Assembly: GCA_022565395.1 (NCBI GenBank)
Contig: JAIUMV010000010.1
Coordinates: 89,535-153,534, forward strand
Direction of reading: 5' to 3'
Length of the DNA: 64,000 bases
DNA from: Marinobacter sp.
Lineage (GTDB): Bacteria; Pseudomonadota; Gammaproteobacteria; Pseudomonadales; Oleiphilaceae
Within the stretch, counting starts at the first letter, position 1, and each line of letters begins with the position of its first letter. The notes beneath the pieces were generated by a model. The model had not been told where the DNA came from, searched no databases, and was given only the letters and a program-made list of their open reading frames with translations. Positions 14,874 through 22,605 of the stretch are shown here, one piece after another. Both the position numbers and the translations under genes were made by a program.

Positions 14874-16565
14874 GTGACAAGCCCCGCTGCAACAACAGCG
14901 GCCGCCAAAGTCTGGCTCGCCGGGCGTAAAGCACCCGGCAGCCAGGCCATCCGGCTAACTGCCCTGGCAGGCACCGGGGTCGTGCTGTTTACTCTGGTGC
15001 AGTTCGGCTGCATGGCATGGTTGGCTCATGCCCTGCTGATTGCCGGCGAACCTCTGGCTAATCAACTGCCCGTCATCCTTGGCGGAGTCCTGGCCATAGT
15101 TCTGCGGGCACTGTGTCAGGCTTTGCAGGGCCGGTACGCCGCCAACGCCAGCGACGCCATCCGCAACCGGGTACGGCAGGATCTCGTCCGGCAGTGGCAC
15201 CAACGGGGCCCTGTGGGTCTGGCGGGGGTTTCCGCCGGCACGCTGACAACGGAATGGCTGGACCAGGTCGATGCGCTGCACGGCTATTACGCCCGCTTTC
15301 TACCTCAATTGACCATCTGTATGGTCGGACCACTGCTGATCCTGCTGGTTGTTGCCAGCATGGACTGGCTGGCCGCCCTGTTCCTGCTGCTATCCGCCCC
15401 CCTTATTCCTCTGTTTATGGCACTGGTAGGCATGGGCGCTGAGCGCCTGAATCAGCAGCATATGGAAACCCTGGCGCGGCTGTCTGGACTGTTTCTGGAC
15501 CGGGTCCGCGGCATTACCACGCTGCAGCTGTTTGGTGCCATCGGTCAGGGGCAACGGGATATCGCCGCAGGCACCGAAGCTTACCGGCTGATAAACCTGA
15601 AAACCCTGCGTATCGCGTTTCTGTCCTCCGCCGTACTGGAATTTTTTTCCTCAGTCGCCATCGCAGTAGTGGCCATCTACGTGGGCTTTGGACTACTGGG
15701 GTACATTGACTATGGCCCCGCCGGCGAACTGACCCTCTTCACCGGCTTGTTTATCCTCATGTTAGCGCCTGAATTTTTTCAACCCCTGCGGCAACTCGCA
15801 CAGCACTACCATGACCGGGCTGCCGCGCTGGGTGCCGCTGCCGAGCTAGAGAAACGGCTGGATGAAGTAGCAGTAACTCATACCATTCAACAGGCGGTAC
15901 AGACGTCCACCGCCGGGTCTGGCTCGGCTATTGTTGTGGATAACGTTTCCCTTCAGTATCCCGGCGCTACAAACACCGCGCTGGAACAGGTCTGCCTTGC
16001 GGTGCCGCCAGGTGAAATGATTGGCCTTTCAGGGGTTTCCGGTAGCGGCAAGAGCACCTTGCTTGCCGCTTTGGCGGGCTTTATCTCGCCAACCACCGGG
16101 CAGATCCGTGTCATGGGCCATCCACCCGGCGCTATGCCCATTGGCTGGCTGGGGCAGCAACCCTTCCTCAAGCATGGCAGCTGGGCAGAGAACCTGCAGC
16201 TGGCAAACGCCACCGTGAGCGAATCCGCCATGCTCGACGCCCTCAGACAGGTAGGGCTGGACAACCATGTGCTGTCACGGCGAGCAGGGTTGCAGTCAGC
16301 CATCAGCGAGCAAGGCCAGGGCGTGTCCGGCGGGCAGGCCCGGCGGCTGGCAATGGCCCGGTTGCTGCTGGCGAACTACCCGGTTGTGCTGATGGATGAG
16401 CCCACCGCTGGCCTTGATCAGGACACTGAGGCCGTGATCGTTCAGGCCATTAAGTCACTCAAACGCCAGGGATGCACCCTGGTGATTGCCAGCCACCACC
16501 CCTCATTGCTGGCCACGTGTGACAGGGTATTGCGGGTGCAGGAAGGGAGAGTTCAGCATGGGTGA
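14874..16565 (+). CDS. cydD: thiol reductant ABC exporter subunit CydD
   Basis: A 563-residue ABC half-transporter with an N-terminal membrane domain and a C-terminal nucleotide-binding domain: Walker A GVSGSGKSTLLAA, signature VSGGQARRLAMARLLL, Walker B VVLMDEPTAGLD and switch histidine in VIASHHPS. CydD with CydC exports cysteine and glutathione to the periplasm and is needed to assemble cytochrome bd. The start is a GTG directly after the cioB stop. It overlaps cydC by eight bases. Position behind cioAB fits its role in maturing that oxidase. Confidence 0.92.
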   Translation: MTSPAATTAAAKVWLAGRKAPGSQAIRLTALAGTGVVLFTLVQFGCMAWLAHALLIAGEPLANQLPVILGGVLAIVLRALCQALQGRYAANASDAIRNRVRQDLVRQWHQRGPVGLAGVSAGTLTTEWLDQVDALHGYYARFLPQLTICMVGPLLILLVVASMDWLAALFLLLSAPLIPLFMALVGMGAERLNQQHMETLARLSGLFLDRVRGITTLQLFGAIGQGQRDIAAGTEAYRLINLKTLRIAFLSSAVLEFFSSVAIAVVAIYVGFGLLGYIDYGPAGELTLFTGLFILMLAPEFFQPLRQLAQHYHDRAAALGAAAELEKRLDEVAVTHTIQQAVQTSTAGSGSAIVVDNVSLQYPGATNTALEQVCLAVPPGEMIGLSGVSGSGKSTLLAALAGFISPTTGQIRVMGHPPGAMPIGWLGQQPFLKHGSWAENLQLANATVSESAMLDALRQVGLDNHVLSRRAGLQSAISEQGQGVSGGQARRLAMARLLLANYPVVLMDEPTAGLDQDTEAVIVQAIKSLKRQGCTLVIASHHPSLLATCDRVLRVQEGRVQHG

Positions 16566-18204
16566 GCTGACGCCCTGGTTGCGGCTTATATTACGCAGAA
16601 AACACCGGCTGACAGCGGGCGGGCTGTTAATGCTGGCAACCCTGTTATCAGGCATTGGATTGCTGGCATTGTCAGGTTGGTTTATTACTGCAACGGCATT
16701 GGCGGGTGCGCTTCTGGCCGCGGGCTACGCCATGACGCTGGATGTTTATGTGCCTGGAGCCGGTATCCGCTTCTTTGCCCTTACCCGCACCGTAAGTCGA
16801 TATTTTGAGCGGCTGTACAACCACGACACCGTACTCCGCCTACTGGCGGACATTCGCGTCATGGTGTTTGCAGCTATGGCCCGCCAGCCCTATCGGCAAC
16901 AGGCAAAGCGAAAAAGCGCCGACTGGCTGAGCCGTCTCACGGGGGATATCAACGCCCTGGATAACCTCTATCTGCAATGGCTTGCACCCAGCGCAGTCGT
17001 CTTATTGGCCTTCAGCCTGATCACCCTGGTGCTGGCAAGTGTTCAGTGGCAACTGCTCTACGCCCTGTTACCCCTGGCACTGATTCCCCCGTTGCTCTTT
17101 GTTTTATTCAAAATATGCCGAAAAGCCACTGCGGACAGCCAAGAAGGCTTGTCAGTGCTGAGAAGTGCTGCGCTGGACACCCTCAGTGGCCAAGCGGAGT
17201 TGATGGCCGCCCGGCACTGGCAAGCACACACAGACACCCTGGTGACCCACAGCCATGAGTTGCAGGAATTGCGGTCCCGGGTTGACCGCAATATCAGCCT
17301 GGGGCAGAGCATTACCACCTTGCTGGTGCAACTCAGCGCCTTTCTTGTGTTGGTAGGCGGTCTGAGCATCTGGCAGTCTGGCGGGCTGAGCGGCCCGCTG
17401 GTCGCCCTCTTCACACTGGCCGTTATGGCACTGGGGGAAGGCCTGGCCATGCTACCTCAAGCCTACGGCCAATTGGGGGCAACCCTTGTAGCAGCAAAAC
17501 GACTCAACGAAGACCGGCCTCTGGCCACCGCGGCCACCGCCATCACCTGCAATGACAGCAGCCTGTTCCGGGATCAGACCCTGATGGCAGAGGGGCTATC
17601 CCTCAGGATTGAAGCTACCCCCCTCCTCCGGCCCTTATCCTTCCGGCTGGCGCCGGGTGAGCGGCTGGCGGTACTGGGCCCGTCAGGCTCAGGCAAGTCC
17701 ACTCTGGCTGACCTGGTGGCGGGCCTGCTGCCTGATTACGAAGGTACCCTGAATACCCTGCCAGGGCACGCTCTCCCTTCTCAGCCCCGGTGGGCCGCCA
17801 GTATCAGCTACCTGCCACAACAGAGCTGGCTGTTTGCCGACACCGTACGGGCCAACCTGTTGCTTGCCCGCAGCGAAGCGGATGACGAAGCACTGTGGCA
17901 GGTATTGCACGCGGTAGCGCTGGACAAAGTCATTCGCCGCCTGCCCCAGGGGCTGGACAGTTTTATAGGCGAACAGGGCCAGTATCTATCCGGTGGCGAG
18001 GGGCGCCGACTGGCGCTGGCAAGAGCCCTGTTGCGCCCTGCCAGCCTGTTGATTCTGGATGAGCCCTTTACAGGGGTGGACGAGAGTACCCGAGCCCTCG
18101 TTACCGAGCGTATGGCGCCCTATCTTGAGAGTAAAACTTGCCTGTTTCTGGGGCATGCCCGGAGCCACTTACCGAACACTGATCACCAACTTTCGCTGGG
18201 TTAA
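16558..18204 (+). CDS. cydC: thiol reductant ABC exporter subunit CydC
   Basis: A 548-residue ABC half-transporter. The membrane domain begins LSGIGLLALSGWFITATALAG, a segment typical of CydC, and the C-terminal ATPase has Walker A GPSGSGKSTLADL, signature LSGGEGRRLALARALL and Walker B LLILDEPFTGVD. The start ATG at 16558 lies inside the 3' end of cydD behind GGAAGGGAGA; an upstream in-frame start would only add out-of-frame cydD sequence. It is the last gene of the four-gene operon, and no clear terminator hairpin follows. Confidence 0.93.
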   Translation: MGELTPWLRLILRRKHRLTAGGLLMLATLLSGIGLLALSGWFITATALAGALLAAGYAMTLDVYVPGAGIRFFALTRTVSRYFERLYNHDTVLRLLADIRVMVFAAMARQPYRQQAKRKSADWLSRLTGDINALDNLYLQWLAPSAVVLLAFSLITLVLASVQWQLLYALLPLALIPPLLFVLFKICRKATADSQEGLSVLRSAALDTLSGQAELMAARHWQAHTDTLVTHSHELQELRSRVDRNISLGQSITTLLVQLSAFLVLVGGLSIWQSGGLSGPLVALFTLAVMALGEGLAMLPQAYGQLGATLVAAKRLNEDRPLATAATAITCNDSSLFRDQTLMAEGLSLRIEATPLLRPLSFRLAPGERLAVLGPSGSGKSTLADLVAGLLPDYEGTLNTLPGHALPSQPRWAASISYLPQQSWLFADTVRANLLLARSEADDEALWQVLHAVALDKVIRRLPQGLDSFIGEQGQYLSGGEGRRLALARALLRPASLLILDEPFTGVDESTRALVTERMAPYLESKTCLFLGHARSHLPNTDHQLSLG

Positions 18205-18312
18205 GGCGCTTCAGATTAAGTTATTGAACCTTAACACCATGAAAAATTCGGGATTTTACGCTACATTGAGCTGAGTCAAACCAGCCGGCATTGAGATTTG
18301 TTAGTTTTTCCA

Positions 18313-18324
18313 CTGACCGGTCAG
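18313..18324. promoter_or_regulatory. perfect 12-bp palindrome upstream of the DUF1538 operon
   Basis: CTGACCGGTCAG is its own reverse complement. It lies in the 244-base gap between cydC and the first DUF1538 gene, about 125 bases before the GTG start. The symmetry fits a dimeric repressor operator, perhaps of TetR type, but no regulator gene is adjacent. Confidence 0.4.
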
Positions 18325-18448
18325 CCGTGGCTTGAAACGGAATTGCGGAGCCCATACTCTGTTCAGCCCGCCGCTGAATTCAGGAATCCGTGGGCCTTTA
18401 CCGCGCCTGTTCATTCAAACTATCAACCTGCATGCCAAAAGGGATCTC

Positions 18449-19936
18449 GTGGTTTACCTGAAAGCCTTCTCCCATGCCTTCATGCATGCCTTGAAGAACC
18501 TGCTGCCCATTATTGTCGTGGTGGTGTTTTTTCAGGTCTTTATTCTACAGCAGATGCCAGACGACACCTTCAGCATGGCCATCGGCCTGTTGATTGTTGC
18601 CCTTGGGGTAGCGTTGTTTCTTCAGGGGCTTGAACTGAGCATCTTCCCCGTCGGCAAAAGCCTCTCCAACCAGTTTGCCCGCAAGGGCTCTGTACCCATA
18701 CTGCTCAGTTTTGGTTTCGCCATCGGTTTTTCCGCCGTAGTGGCAGAGCCTGCACTGATCGCCGTCGCCCAGCAGGCGCAGGATATCAGTGAGGGCCGCA
18801 TTAACGCCCTGACACTGCGACTACTGGTGGCGGTATCTGTCGGTTTTGTGGTGGCGCTGGGAATATTCCGGACCATCTTTGGCTATCCCCTGCACTGGTT
18901 CATGATCATCGGCTACATGCTGGTGGTTGGCGTAACCTACTTCGCCCCTGAGGAGATTGTGGGTCTGGCTTATGACTCTGGCGGTGTCACAACCAATATT
19001 GTCACTGTGCCACTGATTGCCGCTTTGGGTATCGGCCTGGCCGCCTCAATCCGGGGACGTAACCCACTCACGGACGGTTTTGGCCTGGTGGCCCTGGCGG
19101 TGATGGTGCCCATGATCACGGTGCAGATCTACGGCATTATTGTTTACAGCAGTCCGGCCAGTGACGTTGACCTTACCCTGAACCTGGGGCAAGACGAAGC
19201 GGTGCCTGCGGGAGCGATGAAAATGCTGCTGGAGCTGGCCACCATGGTGCGGGATGTACTCCCCATCATCCTCACCATTATTTTCTTCCAGTACATTGTC
19301 CTGCGGCGCAGCCTGAGCAATCCACGCAAGGTCGTGTTCGGTTTTATACTGGTCATTTTCGGCCTCTACGCTTTTGTAGTGGGGCTGAAGCTGGGTCTTT
19401 TCCCCATTGGCACCAGCATGGCAGAACAGCTGATCGCTCTCGAACGGTTTGGTTTTATTTACCTGTTCGCATTCATGATTGGATTTGCCACCACCATGGC
19501 GGAGCCTGCATTGATAGCAGTAGGTCAGCAGGCGGAACAAGCCGCCTCCGGCAAGCTCAACGGTAACGCGATCCGCCTTCTGGTGGCCCTGGGAGTTGCC
19601 ATAGGCATCAGCATCGGCGTACACCGGATTATTGTCGGCGGCTCCATGCACTACTACATCATGGGCGGCTATGTATTGGTGATTTTCCTTACCGCCATTG
19701 CACCACGCTATATCGTCGCCCTGGCCTATGACCTTGGCGGGGTCACCACCTCAGAAGTGACTGTCCCGCTGGTTACTGCGCTGGGCATTGGCCTTGCCAT
19801 GAATATCGAGGGTCGCAGCGTATTGATTGACGGATTTGGACTTATCGCATTTGCGTCAATCTTTCCTATTGTTACGGTAATGCTTTACGCCATCGTCATG
19901 CAGTTTGTCACTGCGCGCAAAGAGGTGAAATCATGA
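18449..19936 (+). CDS. DUF1538 membrane protein, two fused DUF1538 domains
   Basis: A 495-residue polytopic membrane protein made of two homologous halves. Each half has the same landmarks in order: a FPxG loop (SIFPVG; GLFPIG), a [18 protein letters not shown] helix start, an acidic-glycine loop ([25 protein letters not shown]) leading into a LGIGLA helix, and a DGFGLxA motif. These identify DUF1538. From memory, DUF1538 proteins named UmpA and UmpB from Halomonas were reported to act together as a Na+(Li+,K+)/H+ antiporter. The GTG at 18449 is chosen because AGGG precedes it and the membrane domain starts right after; an upstream TTG at 18332 is possible. It overlaps the P-II gene by four bases. 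Confidence 0.85.
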   Translation: MVYLKAFSHAFMHALKNLLPIIVVVVFFQVFILQQMPDDTFSMAIGLLIVALGVALFLQGLELSIFPVGKSLSNQFARKGSVPILLSFGFAIGFSAVVAEPALIAVAQQAQDISEGRINALTLRLLVAVSVGFVVALGIFRTIFGYPLHWFMIIGYMLVVGVTYFAPEEIVGLAYDSGGVTTNIVTVPLIAALGIGLAASIRGRNPLTDGFGLVALAVMVPMITVQIYGIIVYSSPASDVDLTLNLGQDEAVPAGAMKMLLELATMVRDVLPIILTIIFFQYIVLRRSLSNPRKVVFGFILVIFGLYAFVVGLKLGLFPIGTSMAEQLIALERFGFIYLFAFMIGFATTMAEPALIAVGQQAEQAASGKLNGNAIRLLVALGVAIGISIGVHRIIVGGSMHYYIMGGYVLVIFLTAIAPRYIVALAYDLGGVTTSEVTVPLVTALGIGLAMNIEGRSVLIDGFGLIAFASIFPIVTVMLYAIVMQFVTARKEVKS

Positions 19937-20283
19937 AATTTTCAGTGCTGGTAACCATCGCCCCGGAAGATCTGGAGCAGGAGTGTATAGACGCCGCACG
20001 GGAGTTGGGGGCTGGCGGCATTACCGTGCTGTCTGGCCGCGGCATCAGTAATAACACCAAAAAGACCTTTTTCGGTCTTACTTTCGACGGCAGCCAAAGT
20101 GTGCTGCTGATGGTGCTGGAGAAGAAGCTGTCACTCCAGGTACTCAAGGCCATTCAGAAAATTCTGATGCCCAAAGAAACTGACTCCCAAGGCCTGGTTT
20201 TCACCCTGCCCCTCGAGCATCTGGGCGGTATTGATATGTCTCAATACCAGAAATTTGAACAACACCTGAAAGAGACTCTGTGA
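19933..20283 (+). CDS. P-II-like regulatory protein 1, associated with DUF1538
   Basis: A 116-residue protein with the ferredoxin-like P-II pattern: MKFSVLVTIAPEDLEQECIDA (strand 1, helix 1), GAGGITVLSGRG (strand 2 into the T-loop) and SVLLMVLEKK (strand 3). The T-loop region (about 36-50) has phenylalanine residues and no tyrosine at the position uridylylated in GlnB/GlnK, so regulation by GlnD seems unlikely. P-II proteins sense nucleotides and small ligands and often plug the transporter encoded next to them (GlnK-AmtB, SbtB-SbtA). The four-base overlap with the fused DUF1538 gene makes that protein the obvious partner. Confidence 0.8.
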   Translation: MKFSVLVTIAPEDLEQECIDAARELGAGGITVLSGRGISNNTKKTFFGLTFDGSQSVLLMVLEKKLSLQVLKAIQKILMPKETDSQGLVFTLPLEHLGGIDMSQYQKFEQHLKETL

Positions 20284-20294
20284 GGACAACCGCC

Positions 20295-20684
20295 ATGATG
20301 ACAGTGAAAGATGTGATGATCCGGGATGTTGTCTGCATCTCTCCCTTCGCGAAGATCCGCGAAGCCCTGAGCCAGATGAAGAAACACAACATTAAATCCC
20401 TGGTTGTTGAGCGCCAGAATCCTCACGACGCCTGGGGTTTGATTACCTATACCAATATCCTGAAAACCGTTATCGCTGAAGATGGCGATATCGATCTGCT
20501 GAACGTCTACGATGTTTGCGCCAAGCCCGCGCTGGGGGTTGGCGAGAGCCTTGCAGTGAAGCATGTAGCCAGCCTGATGACTGAGCACCGGGTCAAGCGG
20601 ATGCTGGTGCTGCGGGATAATGACTTGTTGGGCTTTGTGGCCATGGATGACATCATGGGCGCACTGCTTGAGCAAGTCGACTGA
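20295..20684 (+). CDS. tandem CBS-domain protein (Bateman module)
   Basis: A 129-residue protein consisting only of two CBS motifs. The first begins TVKDVMIRDVVCISPFAKI and ends WGLITYTNILK; the second begins VYDVCAKPALGVGESLAV and ends LLGFVAMDDIMGAL. CBS pairs bind adenine nucleotides or S-adenosylmethionine and sense energy state. The ATG at 20295 has GAGG nine bases upstream; an in-frame GTG at 20280 overlaps the previous stop. Lying between two P-II genes and surrounded by DUF1538 genes, it is probably a second regulatory subunit of the same transporter system. That link is inference from gene order. Confidence 0.88.
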   Translation: MMTVKDVMIRDVVCISPFAKIREALSQMKKHNIKSLVVERQNPHDAWGLITYTNILKTVIAEDGDIDLLNVYDVCAKPALGVGESLAVKHVASLMTEHRVKRMLVLRDNDLLGFVAMDDIMGALLEQVD

Positions 20685-20697
20685 CGGGAGAGCTGCC

Positions 20698-21042
20698 ATG
20701 GACTTCAAACTAGTTATGGTTTTTGTCGATGAAGATAAAACCGACAAGGTGCTGGACGCCTCCAGAGGCGCAGGCGCAACCGGGGCGACCATCATCACCA
20801 ACGCCCGAGGCCAGGGACTGAAGAAATCCATTGGGATCTTCGGACTGGAAATACTCAATCCACGGGATGTACTGCTGATACTGGTGGAATCTCGCCGCGT
20901 TGATACTGTACTAGCCGCAGTCACCAAGGCAGGTAAGCTGGATGAAAGCCTCAGCACCGGTATTGCGTTAACCCTGGACGTCGATAAAGCCATTGGCCTG
21001 GCGGAGCATATCAAAACACTAGAGACAACCAACCCGTTCTGA
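20698..21042 (+). CDS. P-II-like regulatory protein 2, associated with split DUF1538 pair
   Basis: A 114-residue protein with P-II-like order: [19 protein letters not shown] (strand 1, helix 1), [13 protein letters not shown] (strand 2), and [19 protein letters not shown] (strand 3, helix 2). The T-loop region [16 protein letters not shown] lacks a tyrosine. It is clearly a paralogue of the P-II-like protein at 19933 but strongly diverged. The start at 20698 follows CGGGAGAGCTGCC; longer in-frame starts run into the CBS gene. It is followed 13 bases later by the first single-domain DUF1538 gene, so each DUF1538 unit in this operon has its own P-II-like protein. Confidence 0.78.
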   Translation: MDFKLVMVFVDEDKTDKVLDASRGAGATGATIITNARGQGLKKSIGIFGLEILNPRDVLLILVESRRVDTVLAAVTKAGKLDESLSTGIALTLDVDKAIGLAEHIKTLETTNPF

Positions 21043-21055
21043 TACGAGGCTGCGG

Positions 21056-21817
21056 ATGGTCCGGGGGCTACGTGTATTATTGAGTGACTTGCGCGACAGC
21101 CTTCGGGATTTGCTACCCGTAGTGCTGGTGGTCGCCTTTTTTCAATTTGTGGTAGTCAGGCAACCTTTACCAGATACCTTACCGGCAACGGACCTGCTAA
21201 CGGGCTTGTTACTGGTCATACTCGGACTGACGCTGTTTATCCGTGGCCTCAAAACAGGCCTGTTTCCCCTTGGCGAAACCCTTGCCCACGCCTTTGTTAG
21301 GCATAAGTCTGCACCTGTGCTGTTGATCTTCGGATTTGCCCTTGGTTTTGGGTCGACCTTTGCGGAACCTGCCTTGTTAGCCATATCCACCAAAGCAGCA
21401 ATTACACTGAGTCAGGCCGGTTTGATCGAGTCATCTGAAGGTGCGATCAGCCAGTTTCAGCTTACACTCAGAAGTATCGTGGCCGTTGCTGTGGGTTTCG
21501 CTGTGGTGCTCGGCGTTATCCGAATCCTCACTGGCTGGCCACTACACATACTGATCATCGGTCTCTACGCCCTGGCACTGCTGTTAGCGACGCAAGCACC
21601 GGTGGAGTTGGTGGGCATCGCTTTCGACTCAGGCGGTGTCACAACATCAACCATTACCGTGCCACTGCTGGCAGCACTTGGCGTGGGTCTTGCCAGTACC
21701 CTTCATGGCCGTAACCCGTTGCTGGATGGCTTTGGTTTGATTGCCTTCGCCTCGGTGATGCCGATAATCTTTGTGCTCAGCTATGCCCTACTGGCTTTTC
21801 AGGGTACGCCATCATGA
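21056..21817 (+). CDS. DUF1538 membrane protein, single domain (first of split pair)
   Basis: A 253-residue membrane protein equivalent to one half of the protein at 18449. Shared landmarks are [44 protein letters not shown] and [16 protein letters not shown]. It overlaps the next DUF1538 gene by four bases (ATGA), so the two are co-translated and probably form a heterodimer with the same architecture as the fused protein. The N-terminal leader before the first membrane segment is [19 protein letters not shown], close to the start of the second half of the fused protein (MVRDVLPIILTIIFF). Confidence 0.82.
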   Translation: MVRGLRVLLSDLRDSLRDLLPVVLVVAFFQFVVVRQPLPDTLPATDLLTGLLLVILGLTLFIRGLKTGLFPLGETLAHAFVRHKSAPVLLIFGFALGFGSTFAEPALLAISTKAAITLSQAGLIESSEGAISQFQLTLRSIVAVAVGFAVVLGVIRILTGWPLHILIIGLYALALLLATQAPVELVGIAFDSGGVTTSTITVPLLAALGVGLASTLHGRNPLLDGFGLIAFASVMPIIFVLSYALLAFQGTPS

Positions 21818-22596
21818 TTATCGAAACCCTGCTATCTACCACCCGGGACATTATGCCCATTGCCGCCATTATTTTTAGCTTTCAGTTTCTGGTACTACGT
21901 AAACCCCTGGCCCGCCCTGTTCCAATGATCACTGGCTTTGTCATGGTCTGGATCGGCCTCAGCCTGTTCCTCGTGGGCCTGGAAGTCGCACTGTTTCCCA
22001 TTGGTACCCTGATGGCGGAGCAGCTCTTGTCCGTGGACGTTCTTCCATTGGCTGATGATCACCTCCAACGGCACTGGAGCGACTACTACTGGGTCTACCT
22101 GTTCGCCTTTTCCATTGGCGCCGCAGCAACCATTGCCGAGCCGGCCCTGATTGCCGTCTCCCTCAAGGCTGGAGAGGTTTCCAGCGGCGCTATCAACCCG
22201 TTGCTACTGAGGATTGCCGTTGCCACAGGGATGGCCTTTGGCATCACCCTCGGTACTTGGCGGATTGTGACGGGTCTGCCGCTATATGGTTTTATCATCG
22301 CGGCCTATCTGGTGGTCATCATACAGACCCTGAGGGCACCCAAGAATATTATCCCCCTAGCCTATGACTCCGGAGGAGTGACTACCTCAACCATCACCGT
22401 GCCCATTATTGCGGCTCTTGGTATAGGTCTTGCCAACGTCATTCCTGGCCGGGATCCGCTTGTTGATGGCTTTGGTATGATTGCCCTGGCCTGTCTGTTT
22501 CCCATTATTACCGTCATGGGCTATGCGCAACTCGCAGCCTGGTACGCCCATCGAATTGAAGCCCGAGTTTCCGAACCGTCCGATCACAAGGATTGA
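21814..22596 (+). CDS. DUF1538 membrane protein, single domain (second of split pair)
   Basis: A 260-residue membrane protein, again one DUF1538 domain: [19 protein letters not shown] at the start, [46 protein letters not shown] and [16 protein letters not shown]. It contains an extra loop of about 20 residues ([19 protein letters not shown]) before the AEPAL segment, also seen in shorter form in the second half of the fused protein (ALERFGFIYLF). The gene overlaps the previous one by four bases and is followed nine bases later by the antiporter gene. Confidence 0.82.
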   Translation: MIIETLLSTTRDIMPIAAIIFSFQFLVLRKPLARPVPMITGFVMVWIGLSLFLVGLEVALFPIGTLMAEQLLSVDVLPLADDHLQRHWSDYYWVYLFAFSIGAAATIAEPALIAVSLKAGEVSSGAINPLLLRIAVATGMAFGITLGTWRIVTGLPLYGFIIAAYLVVIIQTLRAPKNIIPLAYDSGGVTTSTITVPIIAALGIGLANVIPGRDPLVDGFGMIALACLFPIITVMGYAQLAAWYAHRIEARVSEPSDHKD

Positions 22597-22605
22597 CCAC
22601 GCGCC

